This document shows positions 1-8,230 of a stretch of 64,000 bases of DNA, piece after piece (positions within the stretch are counted from its first letter, which is position 1; each line of letters starts with the position of its first letter). The stretch comes from Cryptosporangium aurantiacum. Its GTDB lineage: Bacteria > Actinomycetota > Actinomycetes > Mycobacteriales > Cryptosporangiaceae. The notes beneath the pieces were generated by a model, which saw nothing but the letters and a program-made list of their open reading frames with translations, was not told where the DNA came from and made no database searches. The translations under genes and the position numbers were made by a program. The stretch covers positions 1,364,001 to 1,428,000 of the forward strand of contig NZ_FRCS01000001.1 of NCBI RefSeq assembly GCF_900143005.1, read 5' to 3'.

Positions 1-14
1 AGCAGAACGGTCAT
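1..14 (-). CDS. 5' end of a gene cut off by the window edge
   Basis: An ATG on the minus strand at 14-12 overlaps the TGA stop of the MoxR-like gene (13-11) as ATGA, and the frame stays open to the window edge (M-T-V-L). The 4-bp overlap is the usual sign of translational coupling. In many bacteria the gene directly after a moxR-type ATPase encodes a VWA-domain (CoxE-like) partner, so that is the expected product. Only four codons are visible, so the identity is inference from context. Confidence 0.5.
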
Positions 15-880
15 GCCGACATCCCCGTGAAGTGATCCGTGGCCTGCGTGATGTCGCTCTGGTTCTTCAGTAGCACGTGCAAGTAGCTGCGGACCGTGGC
101 GTCGGTCACGGTCTCCTCGGAGAGCAGCACGAGCGCCCTGGCCCAGTCGAGGGTCTCGGAGACCGACGGGCGCTTCTTCAGGTCCATCGCGCGCAGCGAG
201 CGGACGACATCGGCCACCTGCGCGGCGAGCCGCTCGGAGATGCCGGGCACCCGGGCCAGCACGATGTCGCGTTCGCGGTCCGGGTCGGGGTAGTCGAGGT
301 GGAGGAACAGGCAGCGGCGTTTGAGTGCCTCGGACAGCTCCCTGGTCGCGTTCGAGGTGAGGAACACCAGCGGGGTCCGGCTCGCGGTGATCGTGCCCAG
401 CTCCGGCACCGACACCTGGTAGTCCGAGAGCACCTCCAGCAGCAGCGCCTCGGTCTCCACCTCCAGCCGGTCCACCTCGTCGATCAGGAGCACGACCGGT
501 TCGTCCGCCCGGATGGCGGCGAGCAGCGGGCGAGCCAGCAGGAACGCCTCGCCGAACAGGTCCTCGAGGTTCGTCTCGGCGCCGGTCCCGGCCGCCTGGA
601 TCTGCAGCAGCTGCTTGCGGAAGTCCCACTCGTACAGCGCCTTGGACTCGTCCAGGCCCTCGTAACACTGCAGCCGGATCAACCGGGCGCCGGTGGCCGC
701 CGCGACCGACTTGGCCAGCTCGGTCTTGCCGGTTCCCGCTGGACCCTCGACGAGGACGGGCTTCGCCATCCGCGCGGCGAGGTGGACGGTGCCGGCGATC
801 CGGTCGTCGGGCAGGTAGTCGACCGCGCGTAACCGGTCTGCGGCGTCCTTTGCCGAGGTAAAACCAGGTGCGTTCTCCAC
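11..880 (-). CDS. MoxR-family AAA+ ATPase
   Basis: Predicted 289-aa cytoplasmic AAA+ ATPase of the MoxR/CoxD type, a class thought to act as chaperones that remodel or load cofactors into client enzymes with a VWA partner. A Walker A motif GPAGTGKT lies near residue 47 and a Walker B LLIDEVD about 90 residues later. A sensor-1-like stretch (VFLTSNATRELSEALKRRC) follows. The open frame extends further upstream, but I chose the GTG at 880 because AGAGAGGA lies just before it and because the protein then starts at a typical MoxR N-terminus. It overlaps the next, truncated gene by 4 bp and diverges from the acyl-CoA dehydrogenase genes. The client is unknown. Confidence 0.85.
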   Translation of the reverse strand: MENAPGFTSAKDAADRLRAVDYLPDDRIAGTVHLAARMAKPVLVEGPAGTGKTELAKSVAAATGARLIRLQCYEGLDESKALYEWDFRKQLLQIQAAGTGAETNLEDLFGEAFLLARPLLAAIRADEPVVLLIDEVDRLEVETEALLLEVLSDYQVSVPELGTITASRTPLVFLTSNATRELSEALKRRCLFLHLDYPDPDRERDIVLARVPGISERLAAQVADVVRSLRAMDLKKRPSVSETLDWARALVLLSEETVTDATVRSYLHVLLKNQSDITQATDHFTGMSA

Positions 881-917
881 GGGGGTCCTCTCTCGCCGCT
901 GCAGCGGCCGACGCGCC

Positions 918-946
918 TTGACGCGGGCAGAACTCCTGCATAATTT
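918..946 (+). promoter_or_regulatory. candidate sigma-70-type promoter for the acyl-CoA dehydrogenase pair
   Basis: In the divergent gap between moxR-like (-) and the first acyl-CoA dehydrogenase (+), TTGACG at 918-923 is followed after 17 nt by TAATTT (941-946; CATAAT at 939-944 is an alternative -10). The position, about 50 bp before the ATG at 997, fits a housekeeping promoter. No start site is visible, so this is pattern-based. Confidence 0.35.
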
Positions 947-996
947 CAGAACTGTCAAAGCATGGGGAGTCGACGTGCCCTCCCTGGAGGAGTTTC

Positions 997-2133
997 ATGG
1001 ATTTTGACCTCACCCCGGATCAAAAGCTCTTCCGGGCAACTACGAAGAAGTTCCTCGAAGCCGAGGTGCCTCTGACCACCGTCCGGGAGCTGTCCACCGG
1101 TCCGCACGGGTTCGCGCGGGACTGGTGGACCCGGGGCGCCGAGCTGGGGTGGACGACGCTGCTGGTCCCCGAGGACCAGGGCGGCGGCAGCGTGTCCGAC
1201 GCCGGGTTGCTCGACCTGCTGATCGTCGCCGAGGAGATGGGGCGGCTGGTGTCCCCGGGACCGCTGGTTCCAGTGAACACCGTGTTGGCCGCGTTGGTGG
1301 ACGCCGGTGGTCACGCTGATTCCGTCGAGCGGCTCGTCGCGGGCGAGGCCGTCGGCACCTGGGCGGTCTACGAGCCGGGCAGCGGGTGGACGCCGGACGA
1401 CCCGGGTGTCACCGCGACGCCGACCGACGACGGCTGGACGCTGAGCGGCGTCAAGGATCGGGTGGAGGCCGCCGACCAGGCGGACCTGTTCCTGGTGACG
1501 GTCCGCGCGCCGGAAGGGCCCACCCAGTTCCTGGTGCCCGCCGACGCGGCCGGCCTGCGGGTGGAGCCGTCCTGGTCGCTCGACCTGGTTCGGCGGTTCG
1601 GCTCGGTGGCGTTCGACGACGTGCGGGTGTCGGCGTCGGCGCTGGTCGGACGGTTGGGGGCCGCGGAGCCGCTGATCGATCGCCAGCGGTTGATCGCGTC
1701 GGTGCTGCAGAGCGCGGAGACCGCCGGTGCGGTCGACCGGGTCCTGGAATTCACGATCGCGTGGGCGTTCGACCGGTACTCGTTCGGCCGGCCGCTCGCG
1801 TCGTACCAGGCGCTCAAGCACCGGTTCGCGGACATGAAGACGTGGCTGGAGGCCTCGCACGGCATCGTGTCGGCCGCCGGGCGCGCGGTGCAGGACCGCT
1901 CCGCCGACGCCGCCGACCTGGTGAGCGCCGCCGCGTCGTACGTCGGGTCCAAGGCCACCGACATCATCCAGGACTGCGTCCAGCTGCACGGCGGCATCGG
2001 CGTCACCTGGGAGCACGACCTGCACCTCTACCTGCGGCGCGCCACCGTCAACCGGGCGCTGTACGGAACGCCCGAGGAGCACCGTCGAGCGCTGGCGGAG
2101 CAGATCATCGTCCGGGAAAGGGCAGCCGCATGA
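997..2133 (+). CDS. acyl-CoA dehydrogenase (first of a pair)
   Basis: Flavin-dependent acyl-CoA dehydrogenase, 378 aa, predicted to introduce the alpha-beta double bond in an acyl-CoA thioester. The N-terminal helical domain (from FDLTPDQKLFRATTKKF), the middle beta domain and the C-terminal helical domain are all present. The C-terminus carries the family motif QLHGGIGVTWEHDLHLYLRRA. GGAGG lies 8 nt before the ATG. Its stop overlaps the start of a second, different acyl-CoA dehydrogenase (ATGA). In actinobacteria such tandem FadE pairs often form heterotetramers acting on steroid or other bulky acyl-CoAs, with only one subunit carrying the catalytic base; that assignment here is inference. 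The substrate cannot be read from sequence. Confidence 0.9.
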   Translation: MDFDLTPDQKLFRATTKKFLEAEVPLTTVRELSTGPHGFARDWWTRGAELGWTTLLVPEDQGGGSVSDAGLLDLLIVAEEMGRLVSPGPLVPVNTVLAALVDAGGHADSVERLVAGEAVGTWAVYEPGSGWTPDDPGVTATPTDDGWTLSGVKDRVEAADQADLFLVTVRAPEGPTQFLVPADAAGLRVEPSWSLDLVRRFGSVAFDDVRVSASALVGRLGAAEPLIDRQRLIASVLQSAETAGAVDRVLEFTIAWAFDRYSFGRPLASYQALKHRFADMKTWLEASHGIVSAAGRAVQDRSADAADLVSAAASYVGSKATDIIQDCVQLHGGIGVTWEHDLHLYLRRATVNRALYGTPEEHRRALAEQIIVRERAAA

Positions 2134-3377
2134 GCACCGAGTCGGTCGAGTCCGTCGAGGACTTCCGGTCCAGGGCCCGGACGTGGCTGGCCGCGAACAT
2201 GCCGCGCCTGGAGGACCGGGACACCAGCCTGGACGACCCGGAGAACGACGACGCCTCCTGGGCGCGCACCCGTGAGCTGCAGAAGCTGCTCTGGAGCGGT
2301 GGGTTCGCCGGTATCGCGTTCCCGCGCGAGTACGGCGGCCTCGGGCTGACGCGGGAGCACCAGCGGGCGTTCAGCGCGGAGTCGGCGCCCTACGAGATGC
2401 CGCTGCGGATCAACGTCCCGACGCTCGCGATCTGTGCGGCGACGATCCTCGACATGGGCAGCGAGCAGCAGAAGCGCGACCGGATCGGCGCGGCGCTGCG
2501 CGGCGACGAGCTGATGGTGCAGTTCCTCTCCGAGCCGCGCGGCGGGTCCGACCTGGCCGGCGTGACGACCAAGGCCGAGCGCGACGGTGACGTCTGGATC
2601 CTCAACGGCGCGAAGATCTGGAGCTCCGGCGCGTACGCCGCGGACTACGGGCTCTGCCTGGTGCGGACCGACTGGTCGGTGCCCAAGCACGCCGGCCTGA
2701 CGATGTTCCTGGTGCCCGTGCACGAGAAGGGCGTCACGATCCGCCGGATCCGGCAGGTCAACGGGTCGACGGAGTTCTGCGAGGAGTTCTTCGACGACGT
2801 GATGCTCCCGGCCGACGCGGTCGTGGGCGAGGTGAACGGCGGCTGGGCCGTGGCGTCCCGGCAGCTGTACTGGGAGCGGACCGCGATGGGCGGCGGCTCG
2901 CCGTACGTCAGCGGTGTCGGGCGGGGCGTCTCGAGCGTGGCCGACCAGCCGCTCTGGGCGCTGGCGGACGAGGTCGGGCGGCTCGACGACCCGAAGGTGC
3001 GCGAGCTGATCGGCGAGTCGCGGGCCATCCACCTCGTGCAGGAGCACCTGGTGCGGCGGGTCACCGCGGGCCTGGCCGGTGGCCACCTGCCCGGGCCGTC
3101 GGCGTCGATGACCCGGCTGTTCCACGCGGAGACCGACTGGCGGGACAGCGACATCCGCCTGGAGATCGCGGGCAGCGCCGCGGTCACCGGCCCGCTGGAG
3201 GAGCCGGGGCCGGGCAAGGTCGGGGAGTTCTTCCTCAACCGGCAGGCGGGCAGCCTCGGCGGGGGCAGCACGGAGATGGCGCGCAACGTGATCAGCGAGC
3301 GAGTGCTCGGGATGCCGCGCGAGTACGCCGCCGACCGTGACGTCCCGTTCAACCAGGTGAAGCAGGGCAAGGCCTGA
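2130..3377 (+). CDS. acyl-CoA dehydrogenase (second of a pair)
   Basis: Acyl-CoA dehydrogenase of 415 aa. The FAD/substrate signature FLSEPRGGSDLAG lies near residue 130 and is followed by DGDVWILNGAKIWSSGA, a classic family block. The C-terminal part has LGGGSTEMARNVISERVLGMPRE, where an arginine-rich end of the domain contacts FAD. The ATG at 2130 overlaps the upstream gene's stop by 4 bp, so the two are almost certainly co-translated, and a heteromeric enzyme is plausible. A strong inverted repeat follows its stop. Confidence 0.92.
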   Translation: MSTESVESVEDFRSRARTWLAANMPRLEDRDTSLDDPENDDASWARTRELQKLLWSGGFAGIAFPREYGGLGLTREHQRAFSAESAPYEMPLRINVPTLAICAATILDMGSEQQKRDRIGAALRGDELMVQFLSEPRGGSDLAGVTTKAERDGDVWILNGAKIWSSGAYAADYGLCLVRTDWSVPKHAGLTMFLVPVHEKGVTIRRIRQVNGSTEFCEEFFDDVMLPADAVVGEVNGGWAVASRQLYWERTAMGGGSPYVSGVGRGVSSVADQPLWALADEVGRLDDPKVRELIGESRAIHLVQEHLVRRVTAGLAGGHLPGPSASMTRLFHAETDWRDSDIRLEIAGSAAVTGPLEEPGPGKVGEFFLNRQAGSLGGGSTEMARNVISERVLGMPREYAADRDVPFNQVKQGKA

Positions 3378-3380
3378 GCA

Positions 3381-3425
3381 CACGTCGAAGGGGGCCGGGA
3401 GATCCTCCCGGCCCCCTTCGACGTG
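3381..3425. terminator. bidirectional terminator-like hairpin
   Basis: A perfect 21-bp inverted repeat (3381-3401 / 3405-3425) with a 3-nt loop sits between the convergent dehydrogenase and acyl-CoA synthetase genes. There is no T tract, as is common in high-GC actinobacteria. It could stop transcripts from either side. Confidence 0.75.
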
Positions 3426-3430
3426 CGGTG

Positions 3431-4894
3431 TTACTTGACGAGTTCGCGGCGGAGGATCTTGCCGGTGGGCGTGCGCGGCAGCTCGTCGACGAACGTGACG
3501 ACGTCCGGCGTCTTGGACGACCGGAGTACGCTGCGGACGTACTCCCGGACGCCGTCCTCGCTCAGGTCCGCGCCGGGCCTGCGGATGACGAACGCCCCGA
3601 TCCGCTGCCCCCACTCCTCGTCGGGGATACCGACGACGACGGCTTCGGCGACGCCGGGGAGCTGGTGGATCGTGTCCTCGATCTCGGCCGGGGCGATGTT
3701 CTCCCCGCCGCGGATGATCGTGTCGTCCGCGCGGCCCTTGACGAACAGGTAGCCGTCGGCGTCCAGGTAACCCTCGTCCCGGGTCGGGAACCACCCGTCG
3801 GCGTCGATCCGGCTGCCGCCCTGGCGGTACTCGCCCGCTACCTGCGGACCGCGGACGAAGATCGCGCCGATCTCACCGGCCGCGGCCGGCGCGTCGGCGC
3901 TGTTGCGGATCTGGATCTCGACGGTCGGCAACGGGCGTCCGACCGAGCCGAGCCGGGCGCGGACGGCTGCGTCGTCGCTGGCGGCCGCCTCCCGGTGGTC
4001 GTCCGGCCCGAGCACCGCGATCGAGGACGACGTCTCGGTCAGTCCGTACGCGTTCACGAACCCGACCTCCGGCAGCAACGTCAGCGCGCGCTGCAGGATC
4101 GATGGGGCGAGCGGCGCACCACCGTAGGACAGCGAGCGCAGCGTCGTCGGTGCGGCTTCGCCCGCTTCGAGCGCGTCGACGATCCGGGACAGCATCGTCG
4201 GTACGACCATCGCGTGCGTGACGCCTTCCTCGGCGACCGTGCGGAGCCACCCCTCCGGCGTGAACTTGTCCAGGTAGACGATCCGCCGGCCGGTGTAGAG
4301 GTTGGACAGCAGGTTAGCGACCGCCGCGATGTGGTACGGCGGCACGCTGACGACGACCGCGTCGGTGGGGGCGGCGCCGCTGAACTCCACGGTGTCCAGG
4401 ACGTACGCGGCGAGGTGCCGGTGGCGGAGCACCGCGCTCTTCGGCGCTGCGGTGGTGCCGCTGGTCAGCAACAGCACGGCCTCGGTGTCGGGGTCCGGCT
4501 CGCTCGGCAGCGTGACGTCGGGCGCGTCCTGTGCCGTCAGCGCCAGCCACTCGTCGACGCTCCGGGCGTCGGCGGCCACCGTCGGGTCTTCGGTGATCAC
4601 GTACGGGCGGTCCTGGGCCGCCACGACGTCCACCAGCTGGTCGTGGGAGAGCCGGTAGTTCAGCGGCAGGAACGGGACTCCGGCGGTGGCGGCGGCGAAC
4701 AGCGCGATCGGGAAACCGATGCCGTTCTCGCCGAGGTAGACGACGGTCCGGGCGCCGGAGGCGACCAGGTGGGCGGCGCCGACGCGGACGCGCTGCTGCA
4801 GGTCGAAGCCGGTGAGACCGTCGCGGGCGGTGCCGAGCAGAACCCGGTCGCCGTGCCCGGCGCCGGTCATCTCGAGGATGGTGAGGAGGTTCAT
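3431..4894 (-). CDS. AMP-binding acyl-CoA synthetase (FadD-like)
   Basis: Class I adenylate-forming enzyme of 487 aa, predicted to activate a carboxylic acid to its acyl-AMP and then to the CoA thioester. The P-loop-like signature LLLTSGTTAAPKSAV (A3 motif) is near residue 165. NAYGLTETSS (A5) is near 280, DEGYLDADGYLFVKGRADD (A7/A8) near 375, and the catalytic lysine motif TGKILRREL is at the C-terminus. A good CAGGAG ribosome site precedes the ATG. It probably feeds acyl-CoA to the neighbouring dehydrogenases, with which it converges. Substrate unknown. Confidence 0.9.
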   Translation of the reverse strand: MNLLTILEMTGAGHGDRVLLGTARDGLTGFDLQQRVRVGAAHLVASGARTVVYLGENGIGFPIALFAAATAGVPFLPLNYRLSHDQLVDVVAAQDRPYVITEDPTVAADARSVDEWLALTAQDAPDVTLPSEPDPDTEAVLLLTSGTTAAPKSAVLRHRHLAAYVLDTVEFSGAAPTDAVVVSVPPYHIAAVANLLSNLYTGRRIVYLDKFTPEGWLRTVAEEGVTHAMVVPTMLSRIVDALEAGEAAPTTLRSLSYGGAPLAPSILQRALTLLPEVGFVNAYGLTETSSSIAVLGPDDHREAAASDDAAVRARLGSVGRPLPTVEIQIRNSADAPAAAGEIGAIFVRGPQVAGEYRQGGSRIDADGWFPTRDEGYLDADGYLFVKGRADDTIIRGGENIAPAEIEDTIHQLPGVAEAVVVGIPDEEWGQRIGAFVIRRPGADLSEDGVREYVRSVLRSSKTPDVVTFVDELPRTPTGKILRRELVK

Positions 4895-4976
4895 CGTGCT
4901 CCTGCCGTCCGTCTGGCGAATCGCCCAGACGCTAAGGATTCTGTTCGAAGAATGTCAATGTATGGTGACGCGTCGC

Positions 4977-5486
4977 TCAGGGGGTGTTCGTCGGAACCTT
5001 GTGGGGACGCCACGTGGTCGCGAGCAGCAGCGCGGTTCCGCCGAGACCGGCGAGGACCGCGATCGCGATCCCGGCCAGCCCGGTGATCTCGACGCCGAGC
5101 GCGTGGTCGAGCGAGATCCGGCCCGGTCCGATCGCCGCGAGGCCCGCCGAGACCACCGCGATCAGCAGCACGTACTCGTACCCGTCGCGGAACACGAAGA
5201 AGCCGTTCGGACGGTGCGCGACGATCGCGGCGACGGCCATCACGCCGATCGTCGCGGCGCAGGCCAGTGGCGTCAGTAGCCCGACGATCAGGCCGAGGCC
5301 GGCGGCGATTTCGGTGACGACGCTGGCCCAGGCTTGGAAGACGCCGGGGCGCAGGCCCAGGCTCTCGAACCAGCCGGCCGTCCCGGCGATCTTGCCGCCG
5401 CCGAGCCAGTGGTTCCAGCCGTGCATCAGCAGCGTGGCGCCGAGGCTCAGACGGATCAGCAGCAGGCCGACGTCCACCCAGTTCAT
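4977..5486 (-). CDS. DoxX-family membrane protein
   Basis: A 169-aa protein with four predicted membrane helices and the DoxX-type N-terminus (GLLLIRLSLGATLLMHGWNHWLGG). DoxX family members are small inner-membrane proteins, some linked to quinol oxidases or redox stress. No catalytic residue can be assigned. It shares an AT-richer divergent gap (5487-5617) with the hotdog-like gene and lies 82 bp downstream of the acyl-CoA synthetase start on the same strand, so it may be expressed separately. Confidence 0.8.
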   Translation of the reverse strand: MNWVDVGLLLIRLSLGATLLMHGWNHWLGGGKIAGTAGWFESLGLRPGVFQAWASVVTEIAAGLGLIVGLLTPLACAATIGVMAVAAIVAHRPNGFFVFRDGYEYVLLIAVVSAGLAAIGPGRISLDHALGVEITGLAGIAIAVLAGLGGTALLLATTWRPHKVPTNTP

Positions 5487-5617
5487 CGCGGAACCCCGGG
5501 GGAGAGAACGTTCATGGGCGCCCTCTGTTCAATCGATCGAAATATTGACGACCATCTAATCATATGAGTGACTGGAGGTGCGCCGGAGCGGCGTCCTGAG
5601 CGAGTGCGGGAGGCGGG

Positions 5618-6484
5618 ATGACAGCGGTGCGGAGCGCAGCCCGGCCGTTGCGGGCGGTCGCCGACGGGGGCGGCGCACGCCGCGCCCGGCCGGAAGCGGA
5701 CGCGTGGCGGCCGCCGGAGCTCGACCAGCTCGTTCGTGCGCTGAACCTCTGGAGGGTCGGCACGGGACACTTCCTGGCGATGGCCGCGGATCCCGACTGG
5801 CCCTCGTTCCCCGGCCCGCAGCTCGTCGCGGCCCTGGTGACCGCCGCCGAGCGCAGCGTGCCGGGCTCCCGGGTGCGGCTGGTCTCGTGGTCACCCGGTG
5901 CGCCGCCGTCGGCCCGCCGGTCGGTGCGGGTGTCGGTCGACGCGCTTTCCCGCGGGCCGTCCGGGGACGTGACCGCGGAACTGACCGTCGACCAGCGCGA
6001 CTCCGCCCGTGGCCCGCGGCGCAGGCACGGTCACGCGGTCGTGCTGCTGACCCCGGGCGGTGGTTCGACCGGTGCGGTGGTGGGCCGGGGGTCGGTGGGT
6101 ACGGGGGAAACCGTGGCGGGTGGTCTGGTGCCCGCGGAGCTGCCCGCGCTGCTCGCCGCCGGAGACCTGGACCGTCGGCTGCCGATGGATCCGACCACCG
6201 GACGGGCGTTGCTGGCGTACCTCGGTGCGGCCCTCACCGCGCCGCCGGGCTGTTCCCCGTACCCCTGCGGTCCGAGCGGGGCGCGCGCCACCGTCCTGGC
6301 GTCGACGGTCGCGTTCCTGGCGGACGCCGGGCCGGGTGTCGGCCTCGCGCTCGGGCGGCCCGGGGTCGCCGCGGGGGCGGGCGAGGCGCCGAGCGAGGGG
6401 CACGCGCACGCGATGACCGAGTTCCGGACGCCCAGCGGCGTCCCGGTCGTCCAGACGTCGCAGGCGCTCGTCCTGGCGCCGTAA
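5618..6484 (+). CDS. hotdog/thioesterase-like hypothetical protein
   Basis: A 288-aa protein with no strong motif. The first half (FPGPQLVAALVTAAERSVPG, then alternating strands to VVLLTP) resembles the N-terminal hotdog repeat of TesB-like acyl-CoA thioesterases. The C-terminus (TEFRTPSGVPVVQTSQALVL) resembles the last strands of the second repeat. The middle is Gly/Pro-rich and poorly conserved. Its place among acyl-CoA genes supports, but does not prove, a thioesterase role. It precedes the TetR gene by 112 bp on the same strand. Confidence 0.4.
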   Translation: MTAVRSAARPLRAVADGGGARRARPEADAWRPPELDQLVRALNLWRVGTGHFLAMAADPDWPSFPGPQLVAALVTAAERSVPGSRVRLVSWSPGAPPSARRSVRVSVDALSRGPSGDVTAELTVDQRDSARGPRRRHGHAVVLLTPGGGSTGAVVGRGSVGTGETVAGGLVPAELPALLAAGDLDRRLPMDPTTGRALLAYLGAALTAPPGCSPYPCGPSGARATVLASTVAFLADAGPGVGLALGRPGVAAGAGEAPSEGHAHAMTEFRTPSGVPVVQTSQALVLAP

Positions 6485-6596
6485 CAAGACGGCCGCTGAC
6501 CGGCGATCCCGCTTCCCGCAGACCTTCCGGTAGACTTTTCGGGTCGGTACCGGGGCGGCCTGCTGCCCGGTTCGAGATCGAGCTGGGAGGGTCACC

Positions 6597-7253
6597 ATGC
6601 CGTCCGCGCCAGGCAAGGCGGAGAAGTCGGCACGGGCGCGGCGTCCGCGCGGCTCGATCAACCCCGCCGACATCATCGCGGGAGCGTTCGACTTCTTCCG
6701 GGACACGCCGGTCGAGCAGTGGAGCATTCCGCAGCTCGCCGCGCACCTCGACGTCGGCGTCACCAGCATCTACTGGTACTTCCGCACGAAGCGGGAGCTG
6801 GTCGCCGCGATGACCGAGGCGGCGCTGTCGTCGTTCTACGAGCGCATGCCGCCGCTGCGCGGGGACGACTGGGAAGGGCTGCTGCGCAACTTCTTCCTCG
6901 ACTACCACCGTCTGCTGGCCGCCGACGACCTGGCGTGCGACCTGATCGTGCGGCAGATCGGGGCGTCCGGCGACGAGACGACCGCGCGGTCGTGGCCGCG
7001 GGCCCAGGAGCTGTTCACCGCGCTCGCCGACGCCGGGCTGCCCGACCCGATCGTGCAGCACGCGTTCTTCACGCTGTCGGTCTACACCCAGGGGTTCCTG
7101 CTGGTGGAGCGGAAGGGCAGGCACGCGCCGCCGCTGAACGCCGCGGGGTCCGACGACCCGTCGAGCGAGCTCGAGTTCGGCATCACGAACATCCTCCGCG
7201 GCCTGCGCCCCCTGCTGGAAACCCCGGCCCCGGCCCAGGCGCAGTCCGCCTGA
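6597..7253 (+). CDS. TetR-family transcriptional regulator
   Basis: A 218-aa one-component regulator. The N-terminal helix-turn-helix spans about residues 20-66 (SIPQLAAHLDVGVTSIYWYF then RTKRELVAAMTE, the classic TetR recognition helix and linker). The C-terminal helical ligand domain is variable and ends in a low-complexity tail. GGAGGG lies 6 nt before the ATG. It converges on the SDR gene and probably controls neighbouring acyl-CoA genes. A palindrome in the SDR/thiolase divergent promoter (8175-8184) is a candidate operator. Ligand unknown, possibly an acyl-CoA. Confidence 0.88.
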   Translation: MPSAPGKAEKSARARRPRGSINPADIIAGAFDFFRDTPVEQWSIPQLAAHLDVGVTSIYWYFRTKRELVAAMTEAALSSFYERMPPLRGDDWEGLLRNFFLDYHRLLAADDLACDLIVRQIGASGDETTARSWPRAQELFTALADAGLPDPIVQHAFFTLSVYTQGFLLVERKGRHAPPLNAAGSDDPSSELEFGITNILRGLRPLLETPAPAQAQSA

Positions 7254-7299
7254 CGCGAAACTGGCCTCTAAGCCGCGCTTAGAGGCCAGTTTCGCGTCA
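7251..7299. terminator. bidirectional terminator-like hairpin
   Basis: A perfect 23-bp inverted repeat (7251-7273 / 7277-7299) with a 3-nt loop. Its left arm begins with the TGA stop of the TetR gene and its right arm ends 2 bp before the convergent SDR stop. It most likely serves both genes. Confidence 0.75.
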
Positions 7300-7301
7300 C
7301 G

Positions 7302-8072
7302 TCAGATGTTGAAGCGCTGGGCGGCGTCGATGCGGATCGTCGTGCCGTTCAGGTAGTCGTTGTCGACGATGGACAGGGCGAGCTTCGCGTACTCGTCGGG
7401 CTCGCCGAGCCGCTTCGGGTTCGGGATGTTGCTGCCGAACCGCTCCTGCGCCTGCTCCTTCGTCATCGCGCCGTACGCGGGTGTGTAGAACACGCCCGGC
7501 GCGATGCACATCACCCGGACACCCACCGGCGCCAGGTCACGCGACGCGGTCAGCGTCATCCCGATGACGCCGCCCTTCGCCGCGGAGTAGTCCGACTGCC
7601 CGACCTGCCCCTCGAACCCCGCGATGCTGGCGGTGGTGATCACGACGCCACGCTGACCGGAGTCCAGCGGCTCGTTCTTCGCCATCGCCGCTGCGGCCTT
7701 GCTGAGCACGTGGTACGTCCCGACCAGGAAGATCTCGACGGTCCGCCGGAACGTCGCGGTCGGGTACGGCTCGCCCTGCCGGTTGATGATCCGACGGCCG
7801 GCCGCCGGCCCACCGTGCACGATGACGTTCGTACGGAGCGGTCCCAGCTCGACCGCCGACGCGACCGCGGCGTCGACCGACTCCTCGCTGGTGACGTCGG
7901 TGTGGACGTAGAGCGCGTTGTCGCCCAGCTCCGCGGCGAGCGCCTTGCCGTTCTCCTCGGCGAGGTCGGCGATGACCACACTGGCACCGGCGGCATGGAG
8001 GCGGCGCACGGTAGCCGCGCCGAACCCTCCCGCTCCGCCGACGACGAGTGCAGACGATCCGGTCAGCTCCAC
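7302..8072 (-). CDS. short-chain dehydrogenase/reductase (3-hydroxyacyl-CoA dehydrogenase-like)
   Basis: A 256-aa NAD(P)-dependent SDR. It has a Rossmann glycine motif (GGAGGFGAA) near the N-terminus, the acidic IADL following beta-2, and the catalytic YSAAKGG (YxxxK) near residue 158 with a preceding Ser/Thr-rich strand. Overall it resembles type II 3-hydroxyacyl-CoA dehydrogenases (HSD10-like). I chose the GTG at 8072 because AAGGAG lies 6 nt upstream and the Rossmann strand then starts immediately. It diverges from the thiolase, so the pair could do the last two steps of a beta-oxidation cycle. Stereochemistry and substrate are not readable. Confidence 0.85.
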   Translation of the reverse strand: MELTGSSALVVGGAGGFGAATVRRLHAAGASVVIADLAEENGKALAAELGDNALYVHTDVTSEESVDAAVASAVELGPLRTNVIVHGGPAAGRRIINRQGEPYPTATFRRTVEIFLVGTYHVLSKAAAAMAKNEPLDSGQRGVVITTASIAGFEGQVGQSDYSAAKGGVIGMTLTASRDLAPVGVRVMCIAPGVFYTPAYGAMTKEQAQERFGSNIPNPKRLGEPDEYAKLALSIVDNDYLNGTTIRIDAAQRFNI

Positions 8073-8174
8073 GGGTATCTCCTTCGATGATCCGAGCGTG
8101 TCAACGTGGCCCATCGCACGTGAGAACTGGGGCGGGGCATCTTCTCGGCACGCTGCCCGCAGCCTACTGTTGGC

Positions 8175-8184
8175 TTACCGGTAA
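8175..8184. promoter_or_regulatory. palindromic candidate operator in divergent promoter
   Basis: TTACCGGTAA, a perfect 10-bp palindrome, lies between the SDR (-) and thiolase (+) starts, about 46 bp before the thiolase ATG. Position and symmetry suit a TetR-family operator, and a TetR gene is 0.9 kb away. No second copy was found by eye. Confidence 0.4.
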
Positions 8185-8230
8185 ACGCTACAGTTACGCC
8201 GCCCGGAGAGTTCCCAAGAAGAGGTGGAGC

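Noticed and set aside
4909-4928. Short inverted repeat (GTCTGG arms) upstream of the acyl-CoA synthetase
   Set aside because: Six-base arms are expected by chance in GC-rich DNA; no regulator is tied to it.
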